A DNA stretch of 48,150 nt, from positions 1 to 48,150 of the forward strand of contig CANQID010000006.1 of NCBI GenBank assembly GCA_947623925.1, in the 5' to 3' direction. This document shows positions 41,479-48,150 of this stretch, one piece after another; within the stretch, counting starts at the first letter, position 1; each line of letters begins with the position of its first letter. Position numbers and translations under genes: made by a program. The notes under the pieces are model-generated. The model searched no databases. It was not told the origin of the DNA and was given only the letters and a program-made list of their open reading frames with translations. Source of the DNA: an uncultured Bacilli bacterium. Lineage in GTDB: Bacteria; Bacillota_I; Bacilli_A; RF39; UBA660.

Positions 41479-42351
41479 ATGACATCAACTAAATTATTAG
41501 ATCCAACTTATGATTGTATATTTAAAGCAATAATGTTGGATAAAGATAATAAAGAATATTTAAAAAAATTAATAAGTTTAATAACTAATATAAATATTAA
41601 GTATTTAAAAAATATGCATATAGAAAATGTAGAACATAAAATAGGAAATAAAAAAGATAAAATATTAAAATCAGATATAATAGTAACAGTAGATAACCAT
41701 ATAATAAATTTAGAAATGAATAGAGAATATTATGAAGGAGTAAAAGAGAAGAATAGTATGTATATGCATAAAATAATGGGAGAACAAATGTCAGTAGGAG
41801 ATAAATATAGAGATATAAAAATAGTAATCCAAATAAACTTTGATAATTATAATAAATTTAAGAAAGAAAAAGAAGTATATGAATTTATAATGAAAGAAAG
41901 AGAAACGAATGAAATATTAAGTGAAAAATTTAGAGAGTATCATGTAAATCTTGAATATATAAGAAAAAAATGTTATGATAAAAAAGAAATAAATCAGTTA
42001 GAAAGATATTGTATGCCATTAGTAATAGAAATATTAGAGGAATTAGAAGAAAAAGTAAAAGGAGATGAGATATTGGAAAGTGTAATGGTGAAAATGACAA
42101 GATTATTAGAAGATAAGAAGATATTAGGGTTATATGATGCAGAAAAACAAGATAGAATGATAAAAGATGCACAAATAGAATATGCAACAAAATTAGGGTT
42201 AGAAGAAGGAGAAAAAATTGGAATTGAAAAAGGAAAAATAACAGTCCAAAAAAGTATAATAGAAAACATGATAAAAGAAGGACTTGATTATGATACAATA
42301 TCAAAATATACAAATATAAGTATAGATGATATTAATGAAATATTAAAATAA
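41479..42351 (+). CDS. Rpn-family PD-(D/E)XK nuclease/transposase-like protein
   Basis: A 290-residue protein of the Rpn (RpnA-like, YhgA/PDDEXK_2) group. The opening LLDPTYDCIFKAIMLDKDN is typical. The nuclease core shows the acidic residue in SDIIVTVDN and NLEMNREYY at the ExK-like position. The C-terminal half is helical, with LGLEEGEKIGIEKGKI, the repeated charged helix common to this family, and a final segment resembling a small helix-turn-helix (YDTISKYTNISIDDINEIL). Known members promote RecA-independent recombination. Start behind GAGGAGGAAAA. Lone gene. Confidence 0.82.
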   Translation: MTSTKLLDPTYDCIFKAIMLDKDNKEYLKKLISLITNINIKYLKNMHIENVEHKIGNKKDKILKSDIIVTVDNHIINLEMNREYYEGVKEKNSMYMHKIMGEQMSVGDKYRDIKIVIQINFDNYNKFKKEKEVYEFIMKERETNEILSEKFREYHVNLEYIRKKCYDKKEINQLERYCMPLVIEILEELEEKVKGDEILESVMVKMTRLLEDKKILGLYDAEKQDRMIKDAQIEYATKLGLEEGEKIGIEKGKITVQKSIIENMIKEGLDYDTISKYTNISIDDINEILK

Positions 42352-42357
42352 TATGTA

Positions 42358-42382
42358 ACATGAGTTTTTTACTCATGTTTTT
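42358..42382 (+). terminator. Terminator after the Rpn-family gene
   Basis: Perfect 8-bp stem ACATGAGT/ACTCATGT with loop TTTTT and then TTTTA. Confidence 0.88.
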
Positions 42383-42770
42383 AGTTATTAAAATTTTATA
42401 TTTTTTTATTTTATTTACATTGAAATAAATTGTTGTAAAAGTTATAGTATAAATAGTTATTTTATAGAAGTTTAGGAATATTTTAATAGTTAAATATTAA
42501 AAACATATTATCAAAATTGATAGTATATTTTCATAATTTTTATGTTATTTAAATATATATTTAATGATTGTATTTATGACATACAAATTGGTAAAAATTA
42601 GTTATGCTTATTTTTTACTTAAGTCTTGATTTAATCTTTTTGCTATGTTACAATTTTATCAAGACATGATATGTCGAAATTTGAAAGGAGTCTGTGTTGT
42701 AGTAGAAATTTGTTATTTTGTATGCATTCTATGCATTATTTAAAGAAAGGAGAAAAGAGGAGTAAAATAT
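42383..42770. other. 388-bp intergenic region upstream of the surface-protein island
   Basis: No gene supported. It contains the promoter at 42626-42654, a small GACAT/ATGTC dyad (42663-42675), an isolated AAAGGAG site with only a 2-codon frame after it, and a direct repeat of ATGCATT/ATGCATT (near 42722 and 42731). The 5' leader of the next gene would be about 110 nt. Confidence 0.6.
42626..42654 (+). promoter_or_regulatory. Promoter of the surface-protein island
   Basis: TTGATT (42626-42631), 17 bp, TACAAT (42649-42654). Confidence 0.65.
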
Positions 42771-42833
42771 ATGAAAGAAGAAAATAAAAAAACTTTGGTA
42801 GGAATAATAGTATTTGCAGTAGTAGTTATAGCG
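42757..42833 (+). repeat. 77-bp perfect direct repeat, copy 1 (gene start)
   Basis: Identical to 48074-48150. It covers the ribosome-binding site GAGGAGTAAAATAT and the first 21 codons. Copy 2 is cut by the window end, so the true repeat may be longer. Confidence 0.95.
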
Positions 42834-44099
42834 GTAATAATACTATTATTATTAAGAGGATGTGGAACACCAGAGTATAAAATTACATTTGATACAAACG
42901 GAGGTAGTACAGTAAGTGAGATAGTAATAAAACAAAATGGAACAATTACGAAACCAACAGATCCAACAAAAGAAGGATATAAATTTGCTGGATGGTACTA
43001 CAATGATGAATTATTTGATTTTAGTACAAAAGTAACAAAAGACATGGTATTAGAAGCAAGATGGGAAGCAGAAGAAATAGATGAAGGTAAAATTACATTA
43101 GATGTAACAACGACATCATTAAAAGTAAATGAGAAAGGTGTTATAGAAGTAATGACATTACCTGAAGGAGTAACAGAAGAAGATTTGGTTTGGACATCAA
43201 GTGATGAAAGTATATTAACAGTAGATGAAAAAGGGAACATAGTTGCTCTAAAAGAAGGAACAGTAACAGTAACAGTAAAAACAAAAGATGGAAAATATAC
43301 AACAACATGTGAAGTAACAGTAACAGCGGTAGAGGTAAAAGGAATAACAATAAGTGGAGCAAGTAGTGTAACAGTAGGAAGTACAGTAAAATTAACAGTA
43401 ACACCAAATCAAAAAGTAACATGGAAAAGTAGCAATACAAGTATAGCAACAGTAGATGCAAACGGAAAAGTAAAAGGAACAAAAGCAGGAAAAGTAACAA
43501 TAACAGCAACAACAGAAGATGGAACAACAGCAACAAAGACAATAACAGTAAAGGCAAAACAAACAACACAGCCAAGTACACCAACAACACCAAGTGAAGT
43601 AAGTGTAACAAGTGTAAAGATAAATGGAAGTAAAAAAGAAATATATGTAAATGAAACTTTACAATTGACAGCAACAGTAGAACCAAGTGATGCAACAAAT
43701 AAAAAAGTAACATGGAAAAGTAGTAATCCAAGTGTAGCAACAGTAGATGCAAACGGAAAAGTAACAGGAGTAAAAGCAGGAAAGGTAACGATAACAGTAA
43801 CAACATCAAATGGAAAAACTGCAACATACGAAGTTACAGTAAAAGAAAAAGAGCCAAGTTATGTAATTTATTTAACACAAAGGAAACAAGAAGTAACAGG
43901 TGGAGCAATGCAATATGACTTCAGTGTAACAAAGAATGGGGCTACATTCACAGATTATTTAGGATTTGAATATAATGGAACGAAGGTAGCAAAAAATCAG
44001 GGAACAGTTGCATCAACGGCCGTAGAAAATGGCGGAAGTACAGCCAAATTAAAATTATCAGATGAAACAATAGTAACAGCAACAGTAGTAGTAAGATAA
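42771..44099 (+). CDS. Membrane-anchored surface protein with InlB-type and Big2 domains
   Basis: A 442-residue protein with an N-terminal membrane anchor (about 9-28; no lipobox or cleavage site that I trust). One InlB-type (Flg_new) repeat follows at about 33-97 (YKITFDTNGGSTVSEI, GYKFAGWYYNDELFDF). Then come three bacterial Ig-like Big2 domains (about 103-180, 187-260, 280-365) with the typical VTWKSSNPSVATVDANGKV pattern, and a C-terminal ~75-residue beta domain. Such modules form extracellular stalks. Domains 2 and 3 are similar also at DNA level. It is co-transcribed with the next gene (18-nt gap). Confidence 0.8.
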   Translation: MKEENKKTLVGIIVFAVVVIAVIILLLLRGCGTPEYKITFDTNGGSTVSEIVIKQNGTITKPTDPTKEGYKFAGWYYNDELFDFSTKVTKDMVLEARWEAEEIDEGKITLDVTTTSLKVNEKGVIEVMTLPEGVTEEDLVWTSSDESILTVDEKGNIVALKEGTVTVTVKTKDGKYTTTCEVTVTAVEVKGITISGASSVTVGSTVKLTVTPNQKVTWKSSNTSIATVDANGKVKGTKAGKVTITATTEDGTTATKTITVKAKQTTQPSTPTTPSEVSVTSVKINGSKKEIYVNETLQLTATVEPSDATNKKVTWKSSNPSVATVDANGKVTGVKAGKVTITVTTSNGKTATYEVTVKEKEPSYVIYLTQRKQEVTGGAMQYDFSVTKNGATFTDYLGFEYNGTKVAKNQGTVASTAVENGGSTAKLKLSDETIVTATVVVR

Positions 44100-44117
44100 A
44101 AGAAAGGAAAGATATAA

Positions 44118-47100
44118 ATGAAAAAGAATGGTAAATTAATAACACTTGCATTATTTACTTTCTTAATGGGATCAGTTCCAGCATTTGCTCGTGAAATGAC
44201 ACTTAGTGAGTTAGGAGAAGAAGCAAGTAAAATTCAAAAAGATGCAGGTTATGTTTATATAATCGGAGATTATGCATTTACATCAAAGTTTAACATAAAA
44301 ACAGAAGATATTATGCTGGCATCTTCAACAATAAAACCTGAAAATCCAACAGATTCAAGTAAGATGGTAATAAATCAAATTACAAGAACTTACAATGATA
44401 GTTATGAACCAACAGGTTGGGCAAAAGGAACAAATGCTTTAGGAACAGCAGAATTACCTACAAAGGTTAATGTAAGGTATATTGACTATCATTATATAAA
44501 AGATATAACAAAAGTTGATACAGATGCATTAGTAAATAGTGCAGAGAATGCTGTCAGTACAGAATTATTTACTGTAGGTGAAGTATCTAATGGAGAAGTA
44601 GCAGTAACAATTAAAGAGGGAAAATTAAAAGAAACTATAGAAAAAGGAATGGGTTCAGGGGTATTCCCATTATTGGCTGGTATGTTACAAAATAAGCAAG
44701 TCCAATCAATAGATTTTGTTTATACATCAGGTGATACAGAAGTAACACTTACATTAGACAAAAGTACACTTGGCACTTTAGATCCTGAAACATGGTTAAA
44801 TGAAAATTGTGAAAAAATATTTGGAAAGAAATATGAAGAATTAATATTAGCAGAATTAATAGGAAAAGAATTTACTGCAACATTAAATTTAGCTGAGACA
44901 GATGAAACAGAGTATGTAACAGAAAAAGATGGAACAGCAGTAGCAGAATATAAAGTTAAATTTGATGGTAAAAAAGAAGAAGTTGATACAGATAATATAG
45001 TTAAAGAAGCTTCAGAAAATACTAAATTAAATGATGATATATTTACTACAAGTTTTGATAGTGCATCACATACTGTAACTGCAGATGTAAAAGATGTTTC
45101 AAAATCAATATATGAAGGAATGGGCTCAGGAGTAATTCAAACATTAATAGAAGTATTGAGTAAAGAAGATGTACAATCAATAGATTTTGTTTATACATCA
45201 GGTGAAACAAAAGTAACACTTACATTAGATAAAGATAAATTAAGTGAATTAGATCCAGAAGCATGGTTAGAAGAAAATTGTGAGAAAATATTTGGAAAAA
45301 AATTAGAAGAATTATATACAGCAGATTTAATAGGAAAATCATTTACAGCAAAAGTTAATTTAAAAAGTTATGCAGAAAAGAAATCAGAAAATCCTGAAGA
45401 GTATACATTTAAATTTACTGGTAAATTAAAAGAAATAGATACAGATACTCTAGTTAGTAATGCTTCTTCAAGTTCAAACTTAAATAATGATATGTTTACT
45501 GCAACATATACTGATGGAAAAGTGAATGTAACAGTGGTAGATGTTTCAAAATCAATAAAAGAAGGAATGGGCTCAGGAGTGCTTCAAACATTAGTTGAGG
45601 TATTTAGTAATGCTGATGTACAATCAATAGATTTTGTTTATACATCAGATGATACAGAAGTAACACTTACATTAGATAAAGATAAATTAAGTGAATTAGA
45701 TCCAGAAGCATGGTTAGAAGAAAATTGTGAGAAAATATTTGGAAAAAAATTAGAAGAATTATATACAGCAGATTTAATAGGAAAATCATTTACAGCAAAA
45801 GTTAATTTAAAAAGTTATGCAGAAAAAAAAGATGGAAATAAAGAAGAGTATACTTTCAGTTTCGATGGCACTTTAAAGCAAGTAAAATCAGAAGAATTAG
45901 CTAATAGCATTAAAGATGAAATAGATGATAGTGGAGTTTATACTGTAGAAGTAACAGAAAATAACATTGTTGCAACTGCAAAAGATTCTGAGACTACAAT
46001 AAAAGAAGGAATGGGTTCAGGAATAATTCAAGCATTAGTAGAAGTATTAAATAAAGACGAAGTACAATCAATAGATTTTGTTTATACATCAGGTGAAACA
46101 AAAGTAACACTTACATTAGATAAAGATAAATTAAGTGAATTAAATCCACAACAATGGTTAGAAGAAAATTCACAAGCAATATTTGGAAAAGAGTATTCAG
46201 AGGATATAACAAATAAAGATTTAAACGGTAAAACCTTTAAAGTAACAGTAAATTTAAAAAGTTATGCTGAATTTTCAGATGACAGTCAATCTACTACTTA
46301 TGATGTAACTATAAAATTAGATACTCATAAAGTAAGTTTTAATTATAATGGAAGTACAACTCCATCAACTGCTAAAGAAGTAGTTGATGGTTCTTCAGTT
46401 GAGGAACCAACAAATCCAACTTGGGAAGGACATGAATTTAATTATTGGTATGTTGAAGGTCATGAAGAAACAAAATATAATTTTGATAATAAAGTAAAAG
46501 ATGATATAACTTTATATGCAAAATGGACTTTATTAACAAAAACTGAAAATTATATTTTAGAAAAAAGTGTTTCTGGTCAGACAGTCGAAAATTTTGAATC
46601 TGAATATAATACAGAGTCAAACACCGTTAATATTACAGTTACAAAACCATCAGATGATATTTCTTCAATAGCGCTTGTTAATGATGTTAAAGGACTTTTA
46701 GAAAAAGATGAAGTAGAAAAAGTTATAATAACTTATAATGGTATACCAAGGGAATTTACAGATGTTTCAAGTGCTGAAGATGAAGTTATTGCTTTTTTAG
46801 AACAAGTAGCAAATAATACATTAGCTAATATAAGTTTATTTTCTACAAGATCAACTGGTTTAACTTTAAAAGCATTAGAAGGTAAAACGATACAAGTAAA
46901 AGTTGTTATTGATACAGATGTTGCTAAAGTAGATGATAATGAAGAATTAACTGAAATAATTTATAATATTTCATTTGATGTTTTAACACATAAAGTAACG
47001 CTTAATTATGAAGATGATGAAACAGAACAAGAAATTTTAACAATAGATAATCATGATAAATTAACGAAGGAAAATCCAACAAGAGAAGGATATAGATTTT

Positions 47101-47951
47101 TAGGTTGGTTTAAAGAAGGAGAAGAAGAACCCTTTAATTTACAAACAGAAATAACTGAAGATTTAAAATTAACTGCTAGATGGATTAAACAATATAGTGT
47201 AACATTAAACTATAACTATAGTAATTCACCTGAAACTAAGGCAACTTTAATGGATGAAGGCTCTGAATTACCAACTTTAGATAACAGAGAAGAAAATGGT
47301 AAACAATATAAATTTATGGGTTGGTATGAAGATATTTCAAGTGAAGATACTTTGACAACTAAAGTAGAAAAAGAAGTAACATTAACAGCAAAATGGGCAG
47401 AAATAGTAACGAGGGAGCAATTAAAGAGTTTAGGCGAAACACAAATTCCAAAAATCGACAACAATAAAATATATACTGTAAAAGTTGATGGAAATAATAT
47501 AGCTGTTTATTATACAAAAGAAAATGCAAATGCAAGATTAGGTGGATTTACAGGTACAGGATTAAAAGGTTCAGGAGTAAAAACCGCTATGAGAGATTAT
47601 TTAAAAACTTCAGAAACAGGGATTAAATCTCTTACATTATGCGCTGAAGATAAGTGCCAAGATGTAGTTTACGATGATGTTAATTTTGAAATAAGTTTTA
47701 CTGATTTTAGTTGGTTGAGTAAAGCAAATGATTTACTAGATAAATTCGGTGTTGTAATAAACAAAACATTAGAGGGTACAGGAAAAACAATAGATACTGT
47801 AACTAATGCTGATATGAAAGGTAAATCATTTACCGTAAAAGTTAATCTAGCAGATGGGAAAGTTTTTGCTGATGATCTAATTGCTGATGATCCAATTAAT
47901 AATAACTCTTATACTTATACTTATACAGTTACATTTAACGAAGGGGCTTAA
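44118..47951 (+). CDS. Large secreted repeat protein with InlB-type modules
   Basis: A 1277-residue secreted protein with a clear signal peptide (LITLALFTFLMGSVPAFA, cleavage after about 24). Residues ~140-725 hold four tandem ~150-residue units built on IKEGMGSGVLQTLVEV, VQSIDFVYTS, VTLTLDKDKLSELDPEAWL, CEKIFGKKLEEL and SFTAKVNLKSYAEK. InlB-type repeats follow near 735-795, 950-1010 and 1020-1090 (GHEFNYWYVEG, GYRFLGWFKEG, YKFMGWYEDI). Divergent copies of the large unit lie between and after them. No LPXTG, S-layer or other anchor is present, so it is released or held by its neighbour. The unit family is unknown to me. Start: AAAGGAAAG. Confidence 0.8.
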   Translation: MKKNGKLITLALFTFLMGSVPAFAREMTLSELGEEASKIQKDAGYVYIIGDYAFTSKFNIKTEDIMLASSTIKPENPTDSSKMVINQITRTYNDSYEPTGWAKGTNALGTAELPTKVNVRYIDYHYIKDITKVDTDALVNSAENAVSTELFTVGEVSNGEVAVTIKEGKLKETIEKGMGSGVFPLLAGMLQNKQVQSIDFVYTSGDTEVTLTLDKSTLGTLDPETWLNENCEKIFGKKYEELILAELIGKEFTATLNLAETDETEYVTEKDGTAVAEYKVKFDGKKEEVDTDNIVKEASENTKLNDDIFTTSFDSASHTVTADVKDVSKSIYEGMGSGVIQTLIEVLSKEDVQSIDFVYTSGETKVTLTLDKDKLSELDPEAWLEENCEKIFGKKLEELYTADLIGKSFTAKVNLKSYAEKKSENPEEYTFKFTGKLKEIDTDTLVSNASSSSNLNNDMFTATYTDGKVNVTVVDVSKSIKEGMGSGVLQTLVEVFSNADVQSIDFVYTSDDTEVTLTLDKDKLSELDPEAWLEENCEKIFGKKLEELYTADLIGKSFTAKVNLKSYAEKKDGNKEEYTFSFDGTLKQVKSEELANSIKDEIDDSGVYTVEVTENNIVATAKDSETTIKEGMGSGIIQALVEVLNKDEVQSIDFVYTSGETKVTLTLDKDKLSELNPQQWLEENSQAIFGKEYSEDITNKDLNGKTFKVTVNLKSYAEFSDDSQSTTYDVTIKLDTHKVSFNYNGSTTPSTAKEVVDGSSVEEPTNPTWEGHEFNYWYVEGHEETKYNFDNKVKDDITLYAKWTLLTKTENYILEKSVSGQTVENFESEYNTESNTVNITVTKPSDDISSIALVNDVKGLLEKDEVEKVIITYNGIPREFTDVSSAEDEVIAFLEQVANNTLANISLFSTRSTGLTLKALEGKTIQVKVVIDTDVAKVDDNEELTEIIYNISFDVLTHKVTLNYEDDETEQEILTIDNHDKLTKENPTREGYRFLGWFKEGEEEPFNLQTEITEDLKLTARWIKQYSVTLNYNYSNSPETKATLMDEGSELPTLDNREENGKQYKFMGWYEDISSEDTLTTKVEKEVTLTAKWAEIVTREQLKSLGETQIPKIDNNKIYTVKVDGNNIAVYYTKENANARLGGFTGTGLKGSGVKTAMRDYLKTSETGIKSLTLCAEDKCQDVVYDDVNFEISFTDFSWLSKANDLLDKFGVVINKTLEGTGKTIDTVTNADMKGKSFTVKVNLADGKVFADDLIADDPINNNSYTYTYTVTFNEGA
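45171..45379 (+). repeat. 209-bp near-identical internal repeat, copy 1
   Basis: Matches 45618-45826 with three mismatches that I can count, all within a 12-bp segment (the GETK/DDTE codons). A third partial copy starts at 46062 and is identical for roughly the first 110 bp. Confidence 0.92.
45618..45826 (+). repeat. 209-bp near-identical internal repeat, copy 2
   Basis: Second copy of 45171-45379, 447 bp downstream and in frame. Recombination between copies would remove or add exactly one 149-codon unit. Confidence 0.92.
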
Positions 47952-47967
47952 TAGTTAAAGTTTAAAA

Positions 47968-47996
47968 AACATAGAACATTTCTATGTTCTTTTTCG
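47968..47996 (+). terminator. Terminator after the large repeat protein
   Basis: AACATAGAA/TTCTATGTT stem with a 3-nt loop and CTTTTT. Confidence 0.82.
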
Positions 47997-48025
47997 TATA
48001 TTTTACCTTAAAGGAGTGATAATTG

Positions 48026-48053
48026 TTGAAAAAAATGATTTGTATGATATAAT
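48026..48053 (+). promoter_or_regulatory. Promoter of the window-edge surface gene
   Basis: TTGAAA (48026-48031), 16 bp, TATAAT (48048-48053) with extended -10 TGA. Unlike copy 1, which has a ~110-nt leader, the leader here is only about 28 nt, so the duplicated start is driven by a different promoter. Confidence 0.65.
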
Positions 48054-48073
48054 AATTATGTAAATTGAGTAAG

Positions 48074-48150
48074 GAGGAGTAAAATATATGAAAGAAGAAA
48101 ATAAAAAAACTTTGGTAGGAATAATAGTATTTGCAGTAGTAGTTATAGCG
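48074..48150 (+). repeat. 77-bp perfect direct repeat, copy 2 (cut by window end)
   Basis: Identical to 42757-42833 up to the last base of the window. Confidence 0.95.
48088..48150 (+). CDS. Partial: N-terminus of a second surface protein with identical anchor
   Basis: Only the first 21 codons are in the window (MKEENKKTLVGIIVFAVVVI and one more). They are identical in DNA to the gene at 42771, as is the ribosome-binding site AAGGAGGAG. The rest lies beyond the window, so it could be a full paralogue or a protein with the same membrane anchor and different outer domains. Confidence 0.8.
   Translation, partial: MKEENKKTLVGIIVFAVVVIA

Noticed and set aside
41479-42351. The Rpn-family gene as part of an insertion sequence.
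   Set aside because: No terminal inverted repeats or target duplications are visible around it, and this family is not a classical IS transposase.
42690-42708. A small gene after the AAAGGAG site upstream of the surface island.
   Set aside because: The only start in range (GTG) gives a two-codon frame before TAG.
43141-43827. A long leucine-rich minus-strand ORF (228 codons) across the Big2 domains.
   Set aside because: It is the mirror of a repetitive Thr/Val-rich coding region, has no ribosome-binding site, and the plus-strand gene is clear.
48019-48053. A 9-codon TTG-started leader peptide upstream of the window-edge gene.
   Set aside because: It overlaps the predicted promoter, so it would lie upstream of the transcript start; no independent support.

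Overview
The window is 48 kb of very AT-rich DNA (G+C roughly one quarter by eye) from a low-GC Gram-positive, spore-forming bacterium. The evidence is a Firmicutes-type gene set (rpsO-pnp, sufC-sufD-sufS, secG, and a murG-murB-divIB-ftsA-ftsZ division cluster), strong Shine-Dalgarno sites often of the form AGGTGA, canonical sigma-A promoters, and sporulation genes (spoIIIAH, gerE, gerM, a BclA-like collagen protein). sufD and the SipW-like peptidase gene end in TGA, so TGA is a stop here and the Mycoplasma code is excluded. An uncultured gut Bacilli lineage (Erysipelotrichia or RF39-like) is my best guess; this is inference.

Layout. 0-8 kb: an adenylate-forming ligase, a hybrid histidine kinase, murE-truB, and a tandem pair of mosaic membrane/coiled-coil paralogues. 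7.9-14 kb: a peptidoglycan/polysaccharide deacetylase, rpsO with a structured leader, a small ORF, pnp, an SDR oxidoreductase, a serine hydrolase and a HIT protein. 14.4-17.4 kb: sufC, a short sufD, sufS (no sufU or sufB following) and secG. 17.6-22.3 kb: a pseudopilin fused to BspA-type leucine-rich repeats, an MBL-fold hydrolase, an atypical protein-kinase-like protein and an ABC-F ATPase. 22.3-24.3 kb: spoIIIAH-gerE-gerM, with an RNA hairpin covering the gerE ribosome-binding site, then tRNA-Arg(UCU).

24.4-25.3 kb: the most notable region. Two paralogous loci each have two convergent sigma-A promoters, a 25-27 residue hydrophobic peptide on the minus strand, and a short plus-strand RNA antisense to the 3' end of the toxin mRNA. 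In each locus the predicted first 11-12 nt of the toxin mRNA are complementary to its own 3' end. I read these as two type I toxin-antitoxin systems with hok-like fold-back control.

25.4-31.2 kb: accessory genes, namely a collagen-like spore-surface protein, a self-inhibited Fic protein, an OatA-like acyltransferase with two SGNH domains, MscL, a hypothetical protein and a YigZ/IMPACT protein. 31.3-36.4 kb: the division cluster. 36.5-40.4 kb: a probable SipW-dependent secreted protein, its SipW-like peptidase, a DUF5305-like protein and a VanY-type carboxypeptidase. 40.5-48.1 kb: an Hpt-receiver protein, possibly the phosphorelay partner of the kinase at 2.1 kb; an Rpn-family nuclease; and a surface-protein island with Big2 domains, InlB-type repeats and a near-identical internal duplication, ending in a second copy of the island's first gene start at the window edge.
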